Positions 7,975 through 17,407 are shown, counted from the first letter of the stretch. The stretch: 64,000 bases of DNA from an uncultured bacterium (GCA_905214715.1 CAJMMT010000002.1:1-64000); one strand, 5' to 3'. Program-made: numbers and translations. The notes: generated by a model not told the origin, from the sequence alone.

Positions 7975-10870
7975 ATTCATCTTCATCAATATTATATTCA
8001 TCCTCGAGAAGACCGTTAACCTTCAGCCAGGTTTTATTTACTTTGTATTCATTGGCACTTTCTTCACCGCGGAGGCCGGGGAAGCCTATAGCGAAAGCTA
8101 CAAGTTGGTCATTACCTGTGGTTTCCTGAAATTTTTTGAAAGCCTTGCCATTGGGCTTATCCGGGTCTTCCATATACTCCGGTTCGATGAGCATTATGAT
8201 AAGAATCGGCTTACGATGTGGCAGATACTGGAAATACGCTTTAAGTGGAATATCTTTCTTTTTAATCTCAGCCGGTGGTATGTTTTCCGTGGCCCATTGG
8301 TTTCTGCATCGTGTTTTTGCCAATTCAGCAGTCTGATGGTCCAGACAGAAATCACCCTCTCGTGTGCCAAGGATACGCCGTCGGGATGATATCTGAACAG
8401 CGTTGCCATGATCAAATATCTGACGCTTAACACAATTGATATTCTTTAGGGCATTGATTTGATAAGGTTTCTTCGAATCACCACCTTCAAATACAACATC
8501 CCAATAATCCAAACCAGTATTATCTGGATTGTCGATAAATGACAGAATGTATTCTACGTTAAAATTCGAGTTTAGCATTGAACACTTTATGCCCTGAAGA
8601 AATTCACGAACTGTCGCTTTGGGTACGCTCTCGAAAAATCGCGAGTCATGGAATTTATTAGACAGAACTTCGTTGTCAGGATGTCGGCCCACGTCAGCAA
8701 ATCGATAAGCGTATTGTCCTGCAAATAACTCTTTTGCAAACCTATTGACACGGCTTAGATTATCACTGTTATGAGAGGCATTCAGACTGAGATATGGAGT
8801 ATCGTAGATATTTCCGTAATATGCTATACGCACAGTATAATCTGCGGCAGTTCTCATCTTATTGGCAGCAGTAATGCGCAACTGTCGGCAATTATTACGT
8901 ACCTTTAGTCCGAAATCCTTAGGCGTCAATCTCTGTTCAAACATCGTTCGGATGTCTTCTTTAAGTTCCTCGGAGGCCTCTGATATCTCAGCGTACCACA
9001 TAGCACTCTCTCTTGGAGCCCAAACCATGAACACATCGTCATATTTCATACGGTATCCAAACCATCGTCCCATCTGCATCAGGACATCAAAAGTTGCTGT
9101 GTTACGGTAGAAATAACTAACAATCAGGCCCTCAAGAGTTAATCCTCTTGAGAGAGCCTGGCCACCTACGGCAATCACACGAAGGCTTGGATTTGCCTTA
9201 TAATCAAGCTTATCACTTGTCTTCGAGCCATTGACTACCATTACTTGAATATCCTTGATAGCCCGCAACAGGTTTTTCTTTTTGAGTATACGGCTATACT
9301 CTATGCCAATATGTTTGAAGTTGCGTTTCCAAACTTCGAGCAATTCTTTGTATAATGGAAGATTATAATTCTCGGAGTCTTTATCACTGAAATCAGTTGT
9401 GACTGTGCTCAATACTTTATGATGTAAGTCAGAGACATATTCTTTGATAACCTTCTGAACTTTAACAAAGCGACTCATATTTATGAGCATACTTTTGGGC
9501 GCACTGATGTCGCCGCGGCAATCGCGGATAACGTTGGCAATGAAGAATGCCAAACATGCTTCTCTAAGGGAAGCCGGCAACTCTCCATCCCATTCTTTTT
9601 TATGCTGATAGTAGAATGTACCTTCATTAAGAGCATCGATATCATTCTTAACCATATCCTTATACTCTTCGCTGCTATAATCCGGCTCTTCTATGTCACC
9701 TATAAAACGAAGGTTATTGTAATATGGCCCATCTGGTTCAAAGAGTTTCTTTGCTCCGATATAAGATGAAGGAGTAGGCAGAGTGTAGATGAAGTCCTGA
9801 GGAAACAGATCTGCCTGCTTCATGGCATCTTCGGATTCGGGATCTATGAAGATGTTCGCGAAGGGTGTTGCTGTAACACCTAGATATGTTGCATTCTTAA
9901 AAAGGCCGCAAATGTTACGGATTACTTTATTCGTTCTGGTTGGATCTGAATCTTCTTTTTTTGTGTTTACCGAAGCATTGTCTGCTTCATCATCAATAAG
10001 GAGCATCGGAGCATCAACATACCCATGAACCGGGTCAAGATTCTGATCTTTAAGCCATTTATAGAGTTTGCCAAGTACTGTCACATTTTTCTTGACAACA
10101 AATAAAACCAAAGACTTATGCTGCTGAAGAGATGTAACGATATCAGTCTTACTTTTTGTGAAATCGGAAGCTGAAGTTGTAAAAGATGTAGCCGGTATTA
10201 ATGAAGTGAATAGGCCAACACCCGTTTTACCCGTCACTTCTTTCTTGTCGACTTTTCTGACAGTATATCCAACGATACCTTCATCAACACGTTCTTGAGT
10301 CTGGACACGCAAGTTCTCAGTAATACCGGCCAAAAGAATTACAACCTTATAGCCCGCATCAGCAGCTTTGCTTATGAGTCCAATATATGTGGATGTCTTG
10401 CCGGATTGAACGTCACCGATGAGGAGGCCACGCACCCAATGCGACCCGTCGAACTGTTCATTCGGATCTGCCAAGCGGTTAAGTATATTTGGCAAGGTAG
10501 TATCTGAGAGTAATTTCAAACTGTTGGCATCCATCTTGTCATTCTGCTGGAGATACCTAACATAGTTATTCCAGAAGACCTGCTTGTTATCCGGTAAATT
10601 TAGTTCAGTATACCAATCATAATGTTCCTTCTCATAATCGCCAAAAATGACAGCACCCGGTGTGTGCCGGATGAATACTTCGTATTCCAAATCGCTGAAA
10701 ATGGAACCAACGTCATCATCGTCATAATCAAGCCCCATCATATCAAGATTAGTGACAATGATATTCTTAAGCTTATCATTGTCCATATCCGGATCTTTCT
10801 TCTTCAGTACTTTAGCCTGTGCACTGACGGAGACTTTGACTTGGAGTCTTATGTCTTCAGTCGTTTTCAT
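7964..10870 (-). CDS. Z1 domain superfamily helicase-like ATPase
   Basis: 968 aa. Walker A GDVQSGKT is at 152-159, Walker B DDEAD at 293-297, motif III-like GVTATPF at 331-337 and a motif VI-like QMGRWFGYR at 599-607, the hallmark of the Z1 domain. Z1 proteins are helicase-like ATPases found in restriction-type operons with MutL/MORC-like ATPases; strand-separating or translocating activity is inferred. The gene overlaps the upstream GHKL ATPase gene by 14 bases and the downstream DUF4420 gene by 11 to 38 bases, so all three are likely translated together. It corresponds to the Z1 member of Mza systems. Confidence 0.93.
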   Translation of the reverse strand: MKTTEDIRLQVKVSVSAQAKVLKKKDPDMDNDKLKNIIVTNLDMMGLDYDDDDVGSIFSDLEYEVFIRHTPGAVIFGDYEKEHYDWYTELNLPDNKQVFWNNYVRYLQQNDKMDANSLKLLSDTTLPNILNRLADPNEQFDGSHWVRGLLIGDVQSGKTSTYIGLISKAADAGYKVVILLAGITENLRVQTQERVDEGIVGYTVRKVDKKEVTGKTGVGLFTSLIPATSFTTSASDFTKSKTDIVTSLQQHKSLVLFVVKKNVTVLGKLYKWLKDQNLDPVHGYVDAPMLLIDDEADNASVNTKKEDSDPTRTNKVIRNICGLFKNATYLGVTATPFANIFIDPESEDAMKQADLFPQDFIYTLPTPSSYIGAKKLFEPDGPYYNNLRFIGDIEEPDYSSEEYKDMVKNDIDALNEGTFYYQHKKEWDGELPASLREACLAFFIANVIRDCRGDISAPKSMLINMSRFVKVQKVIKEYVSDLHHKVLSTVTTDFSDKDSENYNLPLYKELLEVWKRNFKHIGIEYSRILKKKNLLRAIKDIQVMVVNGSKTSDKLDYKANPSLRVIAVGGQALSRGLTLEGLIVSYFYRNTATFDVLMQMGRWFGYRMKYDDVFMVWAPRESAMWYAEISEASEELKEDIRTMFEQRLTPKDFGLKVRNNCRQLRITAANKMRTAADYTVRIAYYGNIYDTPYLSLNASHNSDNLSRVNRFAKELFAGQYAYRFADVGRHPDNEVLSNKFHDSRFFESVPKATVREFLQGIKCSMLNSNFNVEYILSFIDNPDNTGLDYWDVVFEGGDSKKPYQINALKNINCVKRQIFDHGNAVQISSRRRILGTREGDFCLDHQTAELAKTRCRNQWATENIPPAEIKKKDIPLKAYFQYLPHRKPILIIMLIEPEYMEDPDKPNGKAFKKFQETTGNDQLVAFAIGFPGLRGEESANEYKVNKTWLKVNGLLEDEYNIDEDEYDG

Positions 10871-12362
10871 GATTATAATACTGTATGAGTTTAACTTTTA
10901 GGTCGGTAAAATCACAGAAAGGCTGAGAATGCATCATATTATCAATCAAAGTCTCCAATGGAAGTTTTGAGGTGCCTTTAATGCTGTCAACCATGGTAAT
11001 AGCCATTTCATACACTTCGTCTGCACGGTTGTCCTCTGGCTTTACGTCGGCGCATCCATTAGCTTTGTCAAGGTATATTTGACCCAACGGTATTGCCTGC
11101 TCCAGCTCTGAGATGAGCATATCAATATAGGTGGCATTTTCTTCGCCAATCTGTCTCATGATATACTTCATCAGTTCACTGTCACGATTGACTTGGTAAA
11201 AGAATTTATCACCTCGACCTTCAATGCGCTCCCAGATATAATCGATGTTGTCGTCTGGGTTGTTACGGCGTCCGCGATGAGTGTGTTTCGTGACTGATAC
11301 ACCAAGGGCTTCCTCTACCATCTTCCTGAGCTGATTTTGTATACGCTTGGGTATTGTTGCGACTTGTTTCTTGACATCGATACTCCAGATATCGTCCAAC
11401 GCATTCGGAATGTCGACTCTTATCCTCGCATTCTTGGTCAGTTCATTTCGTCTGCTCATTCCGAACCAATTGCCCCAGATAATCAGACGTTCATTTCGGT
11501 ATACATAAAAGCCCTGTTTAGAACGCATATCCTCAACGCCACCCATAAGCTTTTTATCATGCTCTGTCATGTCAGAGAGATAAGGCAGTATGAACGGACG
11601 GATTCTTATAAGCTGTTCCTTGCCATGACTATCTTGAATAGCTATTGTACGTTCTTTCCGAATCGTAGTTTTAGCATGAGATTCAAGAAATGGATCTTTG
11701 GGCTTTAGTTTTTGGTTATTGACATACATCACAACTTTATGCCTAGAACGTGACATGTAGCGATGGAAAATAAGAGAAAGGTGATTTGCTACAACTTCTT
11801 TTAAATCGTTAAGCGCATCATAAACCTGACCATCATTAGCCTTAGACAATATATCAAAATCTTCCCATATAATCAGTGTTCCGCGCTTTTGAATTTTAAA
11901 CTGATCAAAATATGGCAATTCAGCAATCTCCGCTTGTGCCAGCGAGAGCACATACCAAGCCTTTGTTTGAAGGATATAATTATAATCCCAACGATATGCA
12001 GCGACTTTCCCATCCCAGTAACTAACTACAGTCAGCATTCGGCATTGTGAAAGCGACGCAGACTTTAATCCCAAGCCAAAACGGCCAAGGTCATTAATAG
12101 CCCTGACATCTTCCGAAGAGGTGCTACCATAACGCATAGCTTCTAAAAGTTTATCCTTGGACATTCCATTGCCGTCATCGAGAATGCCAACGGCAGCTCT
12201 TTCAAAAGGACTACTGGGGAAAAGCACCTTAATAGACTTTGCATCTGCACTGATGCTATTATCAATGACATCAGCAAGCGCCGTTTCGAAAGAATAACCC
12301 ATCGAACGCATTGAGCCCATGAGCATATCTGCTTGTGGTATATGAAGCTTTTCTTTACTCAT
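10857..12362 (-). CDS. MutL/MORC-like GHKL ATPase
   Basis: 501 aa with the Bergerat ATP-binding fold at the N terminus: ADVIDNSISADA (30-41), GILDDGNGM (59-67) and GRFGLGLKSAS (93-103). The usual catalytic Glu of the first motif (ELVDN) is Asp31 here, so hydrolysis may be slow or use another base; the same change may be normal in this subfamily. The middle and C-terminal parts carry a MutL-like transducer region but no known endonuclease motif. It overlaps dcm by 8 bases and Z1 by 14 bases. It is the MutL-like member of the Mza-type core, probably acting as an ATP-gated clamp with Z1. Confidence 0.9.
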   Translation of the reverse strand: MSKEKLHIPQADMLMGSMRSMGYSFETALADVIDNSISADAKSIKVLFPSSPFERAAVGILDDGNGMSKDKLLEAMRYGSTSSEDVRAINDLGRFGLGLKSASLSQCRMLTVVSYWDGKVAAYRWDYNYILQTKAWYVLSLAQAEIAELPYFDQFKIQKRGTLIIWEDFDILSKANDGQVYDALNDLKEVVANHLSLIFHRYMSRSRHKVVMYVNNQKLKPKDPFLESHAKTTIRKERTIAIQDSHGKEQLIRIRPFILPYLSDMTEHDKKLMGGVEDMRSKQGFYVYRNERLIIWGNWFGMSRRNELTKNARIRVDIPNALDDIWSIDVKKQVATIPKRIQNQLRKMVEEALGVSVTKHTHRGRRNNPDDNIDYIWERIEGRGDKFFYQVNRDSELMKYIMRQIGEENATYIDMLISELEQAIPLGQIYLDKANGCADVKPEDNRADEVYEMAITMVDSIKGTSKLPLETLIDNMMHSQPFCDFTDLKVKLIQYYNHEND

Positions 12363-13464
12363 AGTAGGATAAAATTTTGTTTATTACAGCTTTGGCTAGT
12401 AATGGTGGAACGGCATTGCCAATTTGTTGTTGTATATGAGAAATCGGACCTTCAAATATATATGAATCGGGGAAGCTCTGTAGACGAGCTGCCTCACGGA
12501 CGGATATTCCACGGTCTTCCGTCGGATGAATAAGCATCATCTTTCTATAATTGGAGATAACAACCGACTGACTGTCCGAACGAAGACGCTTATAGATGCC
12601 GCTATGGCATCGTTGTTTGTCTTTATAATTCTGCATCAATTCTTCAGGAATGTTGCGCCAGTTACCACCCTGGGGAATCTTTTGATATCGCTGAATGACC
12701 AAATCGTTGCTTCGTGACACATAGTTCTGCATAGGATGCTCACTATATGCACGCATCGATCGAGCATATTCGCTGCAATGATCAATGTCAAGTGTATAAT
12801 CAGCAATGTCTATCATGTCACCGTTTCCTAATGAAGGGAGATCACTAAAAGCATCATTTACGGTGACATTACATTCGGTCGTTTCCGGAAACTCGAATTC
12901 GACACCAACGCGATTCCCAACAAGGAAAAGCCTATTGCGTTTTTGAGGAACGCCATAGTTATTCGCCCATAGTATTGTAGGACGAGAAACTGTATAACCA
13001 ATTTCTCTAAAGCGATCGGCAATCACTTCTATCACCTTACCTTTCTCCATATTTTTCAAACCATATACGTTCTCAAATATGAACCAATCAGGCTTTAAGT
13101 CATTTACGAAACGGACAAATTCCTCAAATAGATGGTTCTTGGGATTGTCCATGTTCCTGTCTCGCAGATTGGAGAGTGAAAATCCCTGGCAAGGAGGCCC
13201 ACCCATGACAACAAATACCTTATTGCAATCAATCTCTGCATTAGGATCTATATCTGTTATTGACCTATTGATTACTGTTGCATGAGGATGGTTACGCCTG
13301 AAAGTAGCAGCTGCACTGGGCCAAATTTCAATAGCATATTTTACAAAAACGCCAGCCAGTTCGGCACCGGCGCTTAATCCGCCGGCACCGGCAAAAATAT
13401 CAACTCCGATTAACTCCTCGGGACGCTTGAGTTTTTCTCTTGCTTCAAAAAGATTGTCGCTCAT
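12355..13464 (-). CDS. dcm: DNA (cytosine-5) methyltransferase
   Basis: 369 aa, normal for a C5 methyltransferase. All main motifs are present: FAGAGG (24-29, SAM binding), PPCQG with nucleophile Cys92, ENV (131-133), QKRNRLFLVG (174-183), and the C-terminal RGISVREAARLQSFPD followed by QIGNAVPP. The target-recognition region between about 230 and 290 is short. It overlaps the Mrr-like gene by 4 bases (ATGA type) and the ATPase gene by 8. In this operon it would mark self DNA for the nucleases and create the sites that Vsr repairs. The specificity cannot be read from the sequence. Confidence 0.95.
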   Translation of the reverse strand: MSDNLFEAREKLKRPEELIGVDIFAGAGGLSAGAELAGVFVKYAIEIWPSAAATFRRNHPHATVINRSITDIDPNAEIDCNKVFVVMGGPPCQGFSLSNLRDRNMDNPKNHLFEEFVRFVNDLKPDWFIFENVYGLKNMEKGKVIEVIADRFREIGYTVSRPTILWANNYGVPQKRNRLFLVGNRVGVEFEFPETTECNVTVNDAFSDLPSLGNGDMIDIADYTLDIDHCSEYARSMRAYSEHPMQNYVSRSNDLVIQRYQKIPQGGNWRNIPEELMQNYKDKQRCHSGIYKRLRSDSQSVVISNYRKMMLIHPTEDRGISVREAARLQSFPDSYIFEGPISHIQQQIGNAVPPLLAKAVINKILSYYE

Positions 13465-14552
13465 AACGAATTTTCAGCTAATCGAGTAAAAAGATATTCT
13501 TCGTCGACATCCTTAATATTGACGGAGTAACGAGTTTTAACACCTATATTGAATTTCATCATTATATTGGCAATTGCTTCACCATCAAGTAAGATGAGAT
13601 TCAATTTACTTTTATCAGCGTAATATTTTGCTTCATCAGTAAATCCTGATGTGCAGATATATATGCTGTTTTCTATATTATTTTCACTTAAAAAGCCAAT
13701 CATTGATTGGATGTCAATCTGAGAAACCGGTTCATTAACTCTGTTCAGTGCAACTAAAAATGTCTTTTGCAGACCAAGCTCATCTACAGAGATACACCCA
13801 GATAGAGAAATTGGGTGCGATAGTTTTATAGGCAGTTCCTTATCCTCAAAATTCGTTGCATATCCCATTTTAGGGAATAAGTTGAGGATAAGTTTCCTAA
13901 AAAGAGGCTTTTCAAAGTCATTGATAATATCATTCAATTCGGAAATGACACCATCCTTTAATTCGTTACATTTTGAAGAGATGCCATCTATGGCCATTTC
14001 ATATTCCGTCCTGTCTTGGGAGAAGTTTGCAGTGCTTTCAGATTTTTTAGAGACAGCTATTACTTTTGGCGCTTCTGCAATTGAGAACAAACTGCCTTCA
14101 TTATTATGGGGTTTGCGGCCACGTCTTTTAGGAGTTTCAAGTGCAACCGTTCCAATTTTAGCAACCGCTTTTTTCTTGGCCTTTTCGCGGACTTTACTTG
14201 ACTCTCTGGTTATTCGTTCAAACTCACAGAACTCTGGACTGTTTGCACGGAGAACTTTTCTGTCAATAACAGAAACACCAGAAGTAAGAAGATCCAAACC
14301 TTTTTGAGTAATTTGATCGGTTGCAGGACTTGGCCGGTGGAGATAACCAGCTTTTAAAAGGTAATATGTAGCCCACTGAAGACGGTCGACTATTTTATAT
14401 TTCTTATTGCTCTTTATACGTTCTTCCAATTCATCTTTGGAGAAATTCATATAAAGGGCACATCTGTTCCGCAGCTCATCTCTCTTAAGAGGTGTGCCGT
14501 CCTTGAGGAGAAAGAGGACCGGATACATGAATGCTTCAAAGCTTGGTATCAT
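13461..14552 (-). CDS. Mrr-like winged-helix protein with degenerate nuclease core
   Basis: First gene of the operon, 363 aa. Residues 1-90 match the Mrr N-terminal winged helix (ELRNRCALYMNFSKDEL, WATYYLLKAGY, ITQKGLDLL). An AT-hook-like PKRRGRKP is at 141-148 within a basic linker. Residues 215-345 follow the Mrr catalytic domain in outline (LFPKMGY, TSGFTDEAKYYAD, LLDGEAIANIMMKFNIGV), but the catalytic block is changed: the usual GGIDG is replaced by SGCISVDELG and the QAK motif by VALN. It therefore probably binds DNA without cutting it and may act as a recognition subunit. The 3' end overlaps dcm by 4 bases. Confidence 0.8.
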   Translation of the reverse strand: MIPSFEAFMYPVLFLLKDGTPLKRDELRNRCALYMNFSKDELEERIKSNKKYKIVDRLQWATYYLLKAGYLHRPSPATDQITQKGLDLLTSGVSVIDRKVLRANSPEFCEFERITRESSKVREKAKKKAVAKIGTVALETPKRRGRKPHNNEGSLFSIAEAPKVIAVSKKSESTANFSQDRTEYEMAIDGISSKCNELKDGVISELNDIINDFEKPLFRKLILNLFPKMGYATNFEDKELPIKLSHPISLSGCISVDELGLQKTFLVALNRVNEPVSQIDIQSMIGFLSENNIENSIYICTSGFTDEAKYYADKSKLNLILLDGEAIANIMMKFNIGVKTRYSVNIKDVDEEYLFTRLAENSL

Positions 14553-14812
14553 AATGATTATTGGCTTATTGCGTTTTTATTATATTGCGAGGCAAACATT
14601 AAAAGTCTAGTAGAATTGTCTGTAACCTTTAAATATAATCCAAATGATTACTCTTATTCCAATTTACAAAATTATGAATTAATTATGACAAATGGGACGT
14701 TGACTTCACAAAACTTCACAAAATCTCATTTTACCCTTCATAAAAATGTTCATGACCAGTTCAAATGGGCTCATAACACAATGAGAATCCGCCATGTATA
14801 CATCGATTAGTA

Positions 14813-15106
14813 TTAACACCCTCCTGTCTCTTGGTGCTTTGAGTAATTATAGATAGAATCAATAAATTGGAGATCCGCTGGTTCAGAGGAACGAAGTGGA
14901 TAACGTTCGACCGGGGCGCGTTCATCTTTGCCGTAGCCGATGCCTGCACAATATGCGAAGGCTTCAGCCTCTGTGTCGAATGTTTCCGGTTCGTTGAAGT
15001 AAATGGTATCATCGGAGTCGAGGTATTCTTTGAAACCTTCGATGTCGCCGTTCTGAGCGAAGTCGATAAGAATGGGGTCTGTGAGGACGTAAACTTTGAT
15101 TGACAT
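14813..15106 (-). CDS. Small acidic protein of unknown function
   Basis: 97 aa, acidic (SDDTIYFNEPETFDTEAEAFAYCAGIGYG), no signal peptide or membrane segment, no domain I recognise. It lies 20 bases downstream of the truncated tyrosine recombinase and in the same direction, so it may be cargo of the element that brought the island. A 260-base AT-rich gap follows before the defence operon, in which I see no clear promoter box. Confidence 0.6.
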   Translation of the reverse strand: MSIKVYVLTDPILIDFAQNGDIEGFKEYLDSDDTIYFNEPETFDTEAEAFAYCAGIGYGKDERAPVERYPLRSSEPADLQFIDSIYNYSKHQETGGC

Positions 15107-15126
15107 ATCGGTTTGTATTTAAGGTG

Positions 15127-15572
15127 TTATATATTTAATGGCGGCATGGAGTCGATGGCTGCTTGTTTGAGGGAATCGACGGCGCGGGTGTATTTCTCGG
15201 TGTGGGAGAGGCCGCTATGACCGAGGATACTGGCTACAGTCTTGATGTTGGCTCCGTTGCTCAAGAGGTTCGTTCCGCAGCTATGACGGGCGCAGTGCCA
15301 GGTGATGTGTTTCTGGATGCCGGCGCGAGCCACCCAGTGGCGCAAGGCTTTCAGGCACATGGTATGCGACGGCAATGGGAAGATGATTTGATTTCGGTTG
15401 CCATCCTTGGGTTGACCGATAAGGTGCAGAAGTCCGTCATTGAGGGGAATGACTACTCCGCTGGCTGCGCTATGGGCTTTGGTCTTGCTTTGCTCAAACT
15501 TCAGCAATTTGTTTGAATAATCGACATTGGCATAGGTGAGAGCTTTTACATCACACCAACTAAGACCACAAC
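15127..15572 (-). pseudogene. Tyrosine recombinase, 5'-truncated C-terminal catalytic part
   Basis: About 148 residues with the C-terminal half of a phage-type integrase: WCDVKALTYANVDY, the HCARH box (HxxR), LGHS and the nucleophile in TEKYTRAVD. The N-terminal DNA-binding half is missing. The first catalytic Arg, normally in GLRW, reads GLSW (Ser). The homologous frame stops exactly at the hairpin at 15573-15599, which serves as terminator of proS, so a deletion or recombination fused the two. The open frame formally continues to 15621 but that part is terminator sequence. The gene is probably inactive and marks the island boundary. Confidence 0.85.
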
Positions 15573-15599
15573 AAAGGCCGCGATTGAATCGCGGCCTTT
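15573..15599 (-). terminator. Rho-independent terminator of proS
   Basis: Perfect inverted repeat AAAGGCCGCGATT / AATCGCGGCCTTT with one central base, 63 bases after the proS stop. A short T-rich stretch follows on the minus strand. It is shared with the broken 5' end of the integrase fragment. Confidence 0.85.
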
Positions 15600-15662
15600 G
15601 TAGGTTCCGAAGTATTAGCATCGTATTGTGATACTATACTAATTATACTTTTATCCGGTAAT

Positions 15663-17384
15663 TTACCGGTATTGGGCGCTTAGTCGTTCGATTATTTTAT
15701 CCAGCTCGTTGAAGAGTTCATCTCGCTGAATGTTGATGACTTCCGAGGTCTCTCTGATTTTCAGCTCGATCTCGTCCTTCTCAATAAGTTTCGGACTTAC
15801 AACCAGCCTTATAGGCATACCGAACAAGTCGGCATCGGCGAATTTGACACCTGCGCTCATGTTGCGGTCGTCTATAAGCGTATCGATGCCTTTTTTGACG
15901 AGTCCGTCATAGATTTCAAACGCTGTCTCTCTTACGCTTTCGTTGTCCATGCGGATAGGACAGATATGAACTGTCCAAGGAGCTACCGAAACAGGAAGAA
16001 TCATTCCGTTTTCATCATGACTGTTCTGAATTATCGATGCAATCGCTCTGCCTACCCCGATTCCGTAACACCCCATAATGGGATTGATAGATTCGCCGGC
16101 TTCGTTAATGACAGTCATCCCCATTGATTTGGTGTATTTCGTCCCGAGCTGGAAAATGTTGCCGATTTCTATTCCCCGTTGGATAGTCAGCGGACTACCG
16201 CATTTCGGGCATTTATGACCGGCTTTCACTTTAGCCACATCATGGAATGTATCGACCGCTATGTCTCTGCCTACATTGAAATGGACACGATGATACTCGG
16301 CTTTATTTGCTCCGACCACCATACCAGTGCGTTCCTCGATGCTACGGTCATATATTATGGTCTTGACAGGGAGGTCTGCCGATGGCCCTATGTTACCGAA
16401 ATTCAATTGCGGGTGAGAACGGGAGTCCAAGGGCACCACCTCACGCTGCACGACTTTGCTGAGTTTGGTCTCGTTCACTTCCAGATCGCCACGTATGAAC
16501 ACCAATATTGGTTCATCGGTAGCTTTGTCGGCATAAGCCACGGCCTTGATTATATCGGTATCCTTGACACCGAGATGCTTCGACACTTCATCTATCGTTT
16601 TGAATTCCGCAGTGTATACTTCCTCACACTCTTGAGTGGAATTACTCTCGCCCACGCTATCAAGCCGACATTCCGCCACTTCTTCGTTGGCCCGGTAATC
16701 ACAATTGCTGCAAATCACCAGTTCATCCTCTCCATCAGGAGTTACAGCCATAAACTCATGAGCTATTTTACCGCCCATCATTCCGCTATCCGATTTGACG
16801 GAAATAAAATTCTTCATACCTATCCGGCGGAAAATATTGTTATATGCCTCGAACTGGAGTTGATAATACCGTTCCAGATCCTCATTGGTCATATGAAAGG
16901 AATAGGCATCCTTCATAGTGAACTCCCGGACACGGATCAATCCGCCGCGAGATCTGGGTTCATCCCTGAACTTGGTCTGAATCTGGTAAATCATGAACGG
17001 GAATTTCTGATAGCTTGTTACCGTGTTCATAGCAAAATGAACAGCAGCCTCTTCATGGGTCATGCCAAGAACCATATCATGCTTTGCCCTATCCTTGAAG
17101 CGTGCCATTTCAGCACCTATGCTGTAATACCGTCCTGACATTTCCCATATTTCCTTTGGCATCACCACCGGAAATTTCACTTCTTGCCCATCAAGCTTGT
17201 CCATTTCCTCGCGGATTATTTTCTCAATCTTCGATGCCATTCTCTGGGCCGGCATCCCGAGTGTATATATTCCGTTGGAAACTCTTTTGATAAAACCGGC
17301 GCGCAGCAGCAGAATATGACTTACAACCACAGCATCGGAGGGTATATTTTTGGAAGTCTCAAATACAAGATTACTGAGTTTCAT
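15663..17384 (-). CDS. proS: Prolyl-tRNA synthetase, bacterial type with editing domain
   Basis: 573 aa class II aminoacyl-tRNA synthetase charging tRNA-Pro. The catalytic core is split by an inserted YbaK-like editing region (about residues 230-390, with DEPILVFIRGDLEVNETKL), as in the E. coli-type enzyme. Motif 2 appears as FRDEPRSRGGLIRVREFTMKDAYSFH and motif 3 as GCYGIGVGRAIASIIQ. Many Bacteroidales carry the shorter archaeal-type enzyme without this insertion, so this may be a second or replacement copy. A TATATTTG box lies 24 bases upstream of the ATG. A strong terminator follows. Confidence 0.97.
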   Translation of the reverse strand: MKLSNLVFETSKNIPSDAVVVSHILLLRAGFIKRVSNGIYTLGMPAQRMASKIEKIIREEMDKLDGQEVKFPVVMPKEIWEMSGRYYSIGAEMARFKDRAKHDMVLGMTHEEAAVHFAMNTVTSYQKFPFMIYQIQTKFRDEPRSRGGLIRVREFTMKDAYSFHMTNEDLERYYQLQFEAYNNIFRRIGMKNFISVKSDSGMMGGKIAHEFMAVTPDGEDELVICSNCDYRANEEVAECRLDSVGESNSTQECEEVYTAEFKTIDEVSKHLGVKDTDIIKAVAYADKATDEPILVFIRGDLEVNETKLSKVVQREVVPLDSRSHPQLNFGNIGPSADLPVKTIIYDRSIEERTGMVVGANKAEYHRVHFNVGRDIAVDTFHDVAKVKAGHKCPKCGSPLTIQRGIEIGNIFQLGTKYTKSMGMTVINEAGESINPIMGCYGIGVGRAIASIIQNSHDENGMILPVSVAPWTVHICPIRMDNESVRETAFEIYDGLVKKGIDTLIDDRNMSAGVKFADADLFGMPIRLVVSPKLIEKDEIELKIRETSEVINIQRDELFNELDKIIERLSAQYR

Positions 17385-17407
17385 ATCATGAAGTTGTTAA
17401 ACGGCTG

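Noticed and set aside
14553..14640. Promoter of the defence operon (TAATGTTTG)
   Set aside because: One base too long between TA and TTTG, and no TTTG at -33; too weak to call.
16179..17138. Long plus-strand frame opposite proS
   Set aside because: It is the mirror of the conserved proS coding sequence and has no domain of its own.
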